Shown: positions 59,090 through 64,000 of the stretch, one piece after another
Numbering within the stretch: position 1 is the first letter of the stretch
Layout of the letters: each line of letters begins with the position of its first letter
Origin: Eumeta japonica
Lineage: Eukaryota > Arthropoda > Insecta > Lepidoptera > Psychidae
Length of the DNA stretch: 64,000 nt
Assembly: GCA_005406025.1 (NCBI GenBank)
Contig: BGZK01000541.1
Span: forward strand, 301,538-365,537
Direction: 5' to 3'
The notes under the pieces: model-generated
What the model was told of the DNA's origin: nothing
The model's input: the letters and a program-made list of their open reading frames with translations, nothing else
The model's database searches: none
Position numbers and translations under genes: made by a program

Positions 59090-59225
59090 CGCTGTTATGT
59101 GATTGGCGCGTCGCGTGGGCGGCTGCATAATGAAGCATCGCGGCGGGGCGCGGGGCGGGGGAGCGGCCGACAACGAAATCAAGGAACGAGGGGCGCGCGG
59201 CGCGGCGGGCGGGGGGGCGTCGTGC
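59090..59225. other. Strongly GC-rich island
   Basis: Contains GCGGGGCGCGGGGCGGGGGA and GCGGCGGGCGGGGGGGCG, with an inverted CCAAT box (GATTGGC, 59100-59106) and GC-box-like GGGGCGGGG. The 123-codon minus-strand frame through it encodes Ala/Pro/Arg-rich low-complexity sequence and is not supported as a gene. A promoter is possible. Confidence 0.35.
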
Positions 59226-59639
59226 TGTAGAATGGAGCTGAGAAAAGGAAGCTGATGCGATGCATTCTCACTTTGCAAGTCTAGACTGAAATTCAGGGAA
59301 AATGTTTTGGAAAAAGAAGTAGAAAATGTTAGCGAGCATGTATCCATGTAATAAAATAGATCCCGTTTATCTATTAGCATACAATATTTATATGAGTAGC
59401 AACATTTTTGAGGTTTTTTATGGCATCAGGAAAATTTGATATAACGTATATTTTTTCCATATTATGAATTGTATGCGCCGCATCATCGCATGTCATAAAC
59501 ACGTACGGTTTAAAAATTATTAGAATGCTACTTATTGACGTAACAAATGTTTGTTCAGTGCAATTAAGTGATTAGAATTGCATTATTAAAATAAATAATG
59601 GAGTTGTAATAAATAAATATTTATATATACGAATTTCTG
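59226..59639. other. AT-rich spacer
   Basis: Nothing recognised. Confidence 0.35.
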
Positions 59640-60030
59640 TTATATATATACATACGAACGATCACTCGCCCGCTTCGCTGGGTGTAAATTTACATATTTT
59701 TTTTATTATTCAAATGTACTCCCGGTTTCGCTCCCTTAGACATAGATTAGAATGAATTCCTTCATGACGTATGACAAACATCCATACAAACATACTTTTA
59801 CGTTTTTTATATTATGAATGGCCTATGACCATCTACGAACGATTCTGCGTCGCATGGACAAAGTCCCAATCACAATTCGTCTAGGCGTCACCGTACGACA
59901 AACATCTATACAAACATATTTTCCCATTTTTATATTATACCTAGCCTAGATCCATATACAGATGATCCTGCGTCGATTGGTCATACACTTATTAGTTTTT
60001 CCGTGATGCGCGGCCGAATAAAACCATTTT
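59640..60030. repeat. Dispersed repeat with an internal duplication of about 120 bp
   Basis: Starts near CACTCGCCCGCTTCGCTGGG, a phrase common in lepidopteran non-autonomous elements. Two related blocks follow: GACAAACATCCATACAAACA ... CGATTCTGCGTCGCATGG (59775-59860) and GACAAACATCTATACAAACA ... TGATCCTGCGTCGATTGG (59898-59980). Confidence 0.45.
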
Positions 60031-60033
60031 CAT

Positions 60034-61220
60034 TATGTCGGTGAAAAAGTTTTTTCGTATTTTATATACAAATTCAAGTTAATTTTTCATCATGTTTTGT
60101 TTACATTTAATTATAATATCTATATTTCATTTTGTTCAAGAATCGTTGCCATTTTGTAGGAAGTGACATAATTCCATTGCTGTAGATATTTTGGGACTTC
60201 TGATTAAAAAACTGCAACAAGTAGTTTTGACAGTTCTCTCTTGACGTTCAGTACTAGTTGAACACTACCTAAAAAATTCTAAAAAGACCGAAATAGATGA
60301 TAATCTGAGGTCAAGGCCATATGGTGGATGCATTAACATTTCCCATCCAAACTCTCCCAATATTTGTTGAGAGGCAAAAGATGTGGTGTGATCTGGCGTT
60401 ATCGTGGTGAAAAACTACACCGTTTCTGTTAATCCATTTCGACCGTTTCTCTACTTCTTGCTTGAGTCTCTTCAGCTGTTGGCAGCAGTGATCCAAATTG
60501 ATGGTTTTACAGCGGTAAAAGCTGATAATGAATAACGCCTTTCCAATCCCAGAATACGCATAGCGTCAATTTATTGTTGATTCAATCCGGATTTCGCTTT
60601 AGTCTGTTGAGCTTATTTGCCATTTGACCACGATCTTTTTCACACGTTCTTATCCTAAATAATCTATTTTTCATCACCAGTGACCAATCTGTTCTAAAAC
60701 GGTTCGATTACATTATGTTTCAATAAAGAATCGCAAATGATTACAAAATTCATTAGATTTCTTTCAGTGAGCTCATGTGGAACCCAAGTATCGAGCTTTT
60801 TTGGACATCTAGCTTTTTCAAATGGGTCGAAACTGTTTTGTTATCAATCCCCAAGTCTTCAGCTATGCCATAACAACTAATATGCTAATCTTGGTCTACT
60901 TTTTCCTAAATGACATCGACTTTATCCATATCAGGCCGACCTGGTTCATATTTGGCATCAAAATTGCCTGAAAAAACTGAAAACGCTTGAACCAACTTCG
61001 TGCTACTCTTACCGACACTGTTTTAGGCCCATAAAAGTTAGATTCACTCATTTTGGTTGACAGAAAAATGGTCAAACACTGCTTTCATTTTTTATTTTTC
61101 TTTTTTTGAAATGTCGTCTATTTAAGGGTACCAAAATTAGCCAGATCGTAAAGCACAATCAAAAAGATTTTACCGCAATAATTTACTTATATGATACGAA
61201 AAATCTTTTCCCCCTACCTA
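60034..61220 (-). mobile_element. Mariner transposon, near full length, transposase dead
   Basis: The ends form inverted repeats: from the left TGTCGGTGAAAAAGTTTTTT CGTATTTTATA, and from the right (minus strand) GGTAGGGGGAAAAGATTTTT CGTATCATATA. TA dinucleotides border both sides (60034-60035 and 61219-61220), giving about 1.19 kb. The minus strand encodes a mariner (DD34D) transposase in broken frames. Near the start SVRVARSWFKRFQ is a helix-turn-helix remnant. TGDEK, with the following Trp codon changed to TAG, carries the first catalytic Asp (about 60680). CVFWDWKG follows at about 60560-60535. QLKRLKQEVEKRS and GVVFHHDNARSH carry the second Asp (about 60400). After a frameshift, SDYHLFRS carries the third (about 60300). 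All three Asp positions are visible, but stops and shifts disable the gene. Confidence 0.92.
60311..60530 (-). pseudogene. Longest open piece of the mariner transposase
   Basis: This minus-strand frame covers the central catalytic part of the transposase. It runs from the INLDHCCQQLKRLKQEVEKR segment (60509 onward) through the second catalytic Asp in HHDNARSH. It is cut off from the third Asp, in SDYH, by a frameshift near 60345. Confidence 0.85.
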
Positions 61221-61504
61221 ACATACAGATATTATATATAAAATTCCTGGACAACCGAATTCCATTCGGGATGTAAGAGAAACGTCTAGTCATCTTGCCT
61301 TTTATAAATTAATTACCACCTGTCGGCGATCAACATTTATTTTTATCAATATCAGAAATAATGTCTTAGTTCTAAGTAAATTATAAAATGTAATTGTCAG
61401 AAATAATTGTAATGTATAGATTGTATTAATTAAAAGCTGTCGTCCCGCCCCGCCCCTTTCCTATTGCATTAGCCACGCGCTCGTCGCGCCTCGCGGCAAA
61501 ATGG
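61221..61504. other. Spacer between mariner and LTR element, GC-rich at its end
   Basis: AT-rich up to about 61435, then GC-rich with CCCGCCCCGCCCC (GC boxes) at 61445-61457 and CTATTG just after. The BEL/Pao LTR begins at the far edge of this island. Confidence 0.4.
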
Positions 61505-61764
61505 TGTTAAGAGCGGCCAAGTGGCGCTGATGGCATGCACGCTTCAAATGCATCAAAAGAATCACATTAGTCGTGGCTGCGCCTCCATTTCACCATATAA
61601 GCCAGATCGGCGCAGAAGTGTAAAACAGTGTTTCATTTTTCACCTTCAAGTCGGCAGAACGGCCGAGTGTCTTCCGAGGACGTAGCATCCTACCAGTGCA
61701 TCGTCGGTTGGATAGCCTTTTAGAGTTGCTATCGAAGGTCTGAACGAAAAGGCGATCTCCAACA
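61505..61764 (+). mobile_element. BEL/Pao 5' LTR
   Basis: The LTR is proposed to start with TGTTAAGAGCGGCC at 61505 and to end with CA at 61763-61764, one base before the primer binding site. The 3' boundary is firm because of the binding site. The 5' boundary is inferred from the TGTT start. A TATA box (ATATAA) at 61595-61600 sits where an LTR promoter would be. The partner LTR lies beyond the window, so identity between LTRs and insertion age cannot be judged. No AATAAA was seen in the LTR. Confidence 0.6.
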
Positions 61765-61765
61765 G

Positions 61766-61783
61766 TGGTCCTTCGAGCCGGAT
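61766..61783 (+). other. Primer binding site complementary to tRNA-Tyr
   Basis: TGGTCCTTCGAGCCGGAT is the reverse complement of ATCCGGCTCGAAGGACCA. That is the 3' end of a eukaryotic tRNA-Tyr with CCA added (the tRNA-Tyr acceptor strand ends TCGAAGGA). Eighteen contiguous matches next to the LTR end identify the minus-strand primer site. Confidence 0.85.
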
Positions 61784-62233
61784 CTACGAACAAAGGAAGA
61801 AGGAAAAAGAAGATAGAAGGTGAAGCAAAGAAGAAACGAGGCGAGTGAGCTACGAAAATCGAAGATCTCGATTCATAGCAGAAGGCCTGCGAGCTCACGC
61901 AAGCCACCTAGCGGTGTTAAAGGCTGTAGTTGAGCAACGCTGTTATCGACGGCGGTGCAGGCTAACGAGCGAGTCTGCCGTAGTCCCTTTCAGGGCACGA
62001 ATAAGCTCGACTACGTCAGTAAGGTGTGCACGTAGCGGGGCCGGACTGTAGGCACGCACCGCTGCCGGTTGTATTCCCCACCGGTAGTAGGCACCCGTGA
62101 CACGCACATCCCTCTGCTGAGTAGTTCCTACTCACCGCTCCCACCACGATCCATCCCTGGGTGAATCACCGCGGTAGTACTCACCTAGATTGTTAGGGAC
62201 CGATAGGGAAACATCCTCCCACGTCAAAGAAGA
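61784..62233 (+). other. Retroelement untranslated leader
   Basis: About 450 bases between the primer binding site and the first gag ATG. GC-rich, open in several short frames, none of them recognisable. It would contain the packaging region if the element were active. Confidence 0.5.
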
Positions 62234-63390
62234 ATGGAGCAATACGGCGTAACTACCAGGTCAGGGAAGACGCGCACGTCACCACGCGGCAATGATGATA
62301 GCGATGAAGATACCCGAACGAAAACTGATTCCCCTGGCAACACCCCACATCTACAGAAACGAACACGTGGAGTGCAGGGACAGACGCGACATACCGAACG
62401 GCGGCAGCACAGAAAGCGCATCCCGCGAAACGAGTCACCCGCGTGACGTCACAACGACGATCAGTCGACGCGCGCGCACGACGATCCGTCGAACAAAGCG
62501 GACACTTCTAAAAATCGCACAATAAACGGTTACAATTAGAAGCAACACGCCGGTTGCAAGAATTGGAATTACGCGAAATACGCGCCGCGAAAGCACTCGC
62601 GAAAACAGACCGCGCTTTAGGTCAACTGTATGACGACGAAGAATGTTTAGATACGTGCCACGAAACGGTCGAAATACCGACGGACCGCTCGTACCACGTT
62701 CGAATCTCAGACCGCCGACGAAACTGGGGGGATAAGGGAACGCGGACAAACGAACACGTTCAGGCCCTGCCGCGAAACGGAAAATCTAACTCGGGCATTG
62801 ACCGACGCGTTATCGTTTCTTAGGAGCGATCAAAACCGGCGCCACCAAAATACTTACATGAATTACCGAACTTCTACGGTGAAATAAATGAATGGATCGC
62901 GTTTAGAACCGTATAGGGACACGCAATGTCATTTCACCGAGTCAGGGGCAGAACGTGGCCCGTAAAGCCTGAAGGGCGACGCGCGGAAAACGTAAAGTCA
63001 TTGTTGTATTCCGGCGCGAGCGCAGACGATATACTGATTCATTACAAAGGTATTTCTGGTCGGCCGGAAATATTGATATTAAACGAACTAGAAAATATTA
63101 AAAGATGCCCAAACTCGCCGAGGACGGACGAAATATGAACGTCTTTGCAAGTAAAATAGTAAATTGTGTAGCCTCGATCAAGGCCTTAGAAAACCGCAAT
63201 ATTTGTACTCACCCGAGCTAGTAAATAAAATCGTGGATAAACTTAATTTATACATGAAATACAAATGGTTCGAGTTCAACGCGCACTGTAACCAAAATGA
63301 ACCCGACATGTTAAAGATATCGCGTTTCTTACAGGAAATGAACGACCAATGCGGGTATATGAACCTTGTGAAACGCGAAAAGAAGATCGT
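62234..63390 (+). pseudogene. BEL/Pao gag, broken by stops and frameshifts
   Basis: The first ATG is at 62234 and opens a basic, Thr/Ser/Arg-rich N-terminus that stops at 62444. A charged coiled-coil-like segment follows in another frame (about 62536-62700; QELELREIRAAKALAKTD). A LPNFYGEINEWIAFRT block, characteristic of BEL/Pao gag, lies at 62863-62910 and is followed by an in-frame TAG at 62914. The same frame continues with a SLLYSGASADDI segment and a GRPEILILNELENIKR segment (to about 63100). FASKIVNCVASIKALE (63144-63191) follows, then after a frameshift KPQYLYSPELVNKIVDKL and a CGYMNL segment. At least three disabling changes are seen, so no full Gag can be made from this copy. Confidence 0.88.
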
Positions 63391-64000
63391 TTTATAAAAG
63401 AAACGAATTCAAACGTAGGCCGACAAACGCGACCGCAATACGACACGATAGCGATGTCGATAACGACAACGAAAACAGGCATAGGGAACCGCGAGTAGAA
63501 ACCACCGCGATCATAACCAACGACGAAAGAAGGCGAACCTTCGATAAAATAGTAAAAATCATGTCCAATATGCAGAAAAGAACATTATTTGAAAGATTGT
63601 GCATCCTCACAGCGTTACCCATAGATCGAAAGATGGGAACGCGCGAAGAAAGCGCACGTATGTTTCCGATGTTCTTCTAACACTCACTACCGATCAGAAT
63701 GCCGGGCGCGACCGTGCGGTAAAGATGGATGTAAAAGACGCATCACAAGTTACTGCATCAAGATCGCGCATCGACAGACGAGACCAACGGGCAGATCCCG
63801 TCGATCAACGTACCCCAAAAAAGAAAGAGTGTTCCCTTAAGATAATACCGGTCGAAATATCGGGACCGCTCGGTCGACTCGAAACTTATGCGCTCCTCGA
63901 CGAGGGTCTGACGACGACCTCATCGAACGAGACGCCTGCTAAAAATAGCGCCACCGGGAAAACACGAAACATTGCGGAATCGAAGGTGGGGCAAACGGTT
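63391..64000 (+). pseudogene. BEL/Pao gag C-terminus and start of protease, cut by the window edge
   Basis: An intact nucleic-acid-binding zinc knuckle, CFRCSSNTHYRSEC (C-x2-C-x4-H-x4-C), is encoded at 63661-63702. A second Cys/His group, CGKDGCKRR followed after a shift by HHKLLH, comes next. Both are standard for the gag-pol junction of BEL/Pao elements. Further on, YALLDEGL at about 63887-63910 is the aspartic protease active-site region. The usual LLDEGS reads LLDEGL, so the Ser after the Asp-x-Gly core is replaced by Leu, and a frameshift follows. Reverse transcriptase, RNase H, integrase and the 3' LTR lie beyond position 64000. Confidence 0.85.

Noticed and set aside
59009..59380. 123-codon minus-strand frame
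   Set aside because: Low-complexity Ala/Pro/Arg from a GC-rich island; no recognisable domain.
62224..62749. Minus-strand frames of 61-104 codons within the BEL/Pao element
   Set aside because: Antisense shadows of gag; the sense strand carries the recognisable motifs.
1..64000. CRISPR array, bacterial operon, toxin-antitoxin or other prokaryotic defence system
   Set aside because: No spaced identical repeats, no dense coding and no prokaryotic signals; composition and repeats are those of an insect genome.
1..64000. Known conserved insect microRNAs (let-7, bantam, miR-1, miR-2 and similar seeds)
   Set aside because: None of the mature sequences I remember was found by eye; a proper search was not possible.

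Overview
The window reads as nuclear DNA of an insect, most likely a moth or butterfly (Lepidoptera). It is AT-rich, gene-poor and full of decayed transposable elements. The lepidopteran call rests on family recognition: a tRNA-derived SINE of the kind common in butterflies and moths, the dispersed repeat whose head reads CGGCCAAG...GTCGGACT and whose tail reads GGCTCGGAACCCTA, the repeat ending in GAAGTCGGTTAA, mariner remnants, and a BEL/Pao LTR retrotransposon. No operon, ribosome binding site, CRISPR array, tRNA gene or rRNA gene was found. Most open frames of 60-120 codons behave as chance frames in AT-rich DNA or as pieces of transposons.

Layout. 1-2224: no recognisable gene. 2225-3760: two halves of one kind of non-LTR reverse transcriptase in opposite orientations. 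3940-9225: dispersed-repeat pieces, a TG microsatellite and two AP-1-like sites. 9555-9890: a degenerate hexamer repeat. 10,000-17,000: mostly unrecognised AT-rich DNA with palindromes and one long hairpin (16879-16997). 17100-17830: a dead mariner. 18600-23570: unrecognised DNA with a few repeat pieces. 23575-23720: a GC-rich island ending in a perfect splice-donor consensus. 25550-26600: a TG-rich tract and repeat DNA. 27730-28200: tandem units and a possible LTR. 29400-30270: a decayed Ty3/gypsy gag-pol on the minus strand. 33415-33740: a well-preserved foldback MITE of PIF/Harbinger type. 39886-40017: a candidate internal exon. 41730-42159: another non-LTR reverse transcriptase fragment (minus). 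45760-46024: a SINE. 46095-46956: a GC island followed by two exon-like frames. 48060-61000: more repeats and GC islands. 60034-61220: a nearly full-length dead mariner. 61505-64000: the 5' end of a BEL/Pao element (LTR, tRNA-Tyr primer binding site, gag, start of protease), damaged by stops and frameshifts and cut by the window edge.

Host genes. The only plausible host coding sequence is on the plus strand: 39886-40017, 46494-46682 and 46786-46956, with a possible first exon ending at 23709. They could belong to one long-introned gene, but phases and homology are unproven and I do not recognise the protein. GC-rich islands at about 12.4, 23.6, 32.2, 40.3, 46.2, 53.0, 55.7, 59.1 and 61.5 kb stand out from the AT-rich background and are candidates for promoters or conserved regulatory elements. 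I did not find a convincing new multi-gene system. The most informative structures are the rearranged retroelement, the intact MITE, the hairpins, the hexamer repeat family and the candidate exons.
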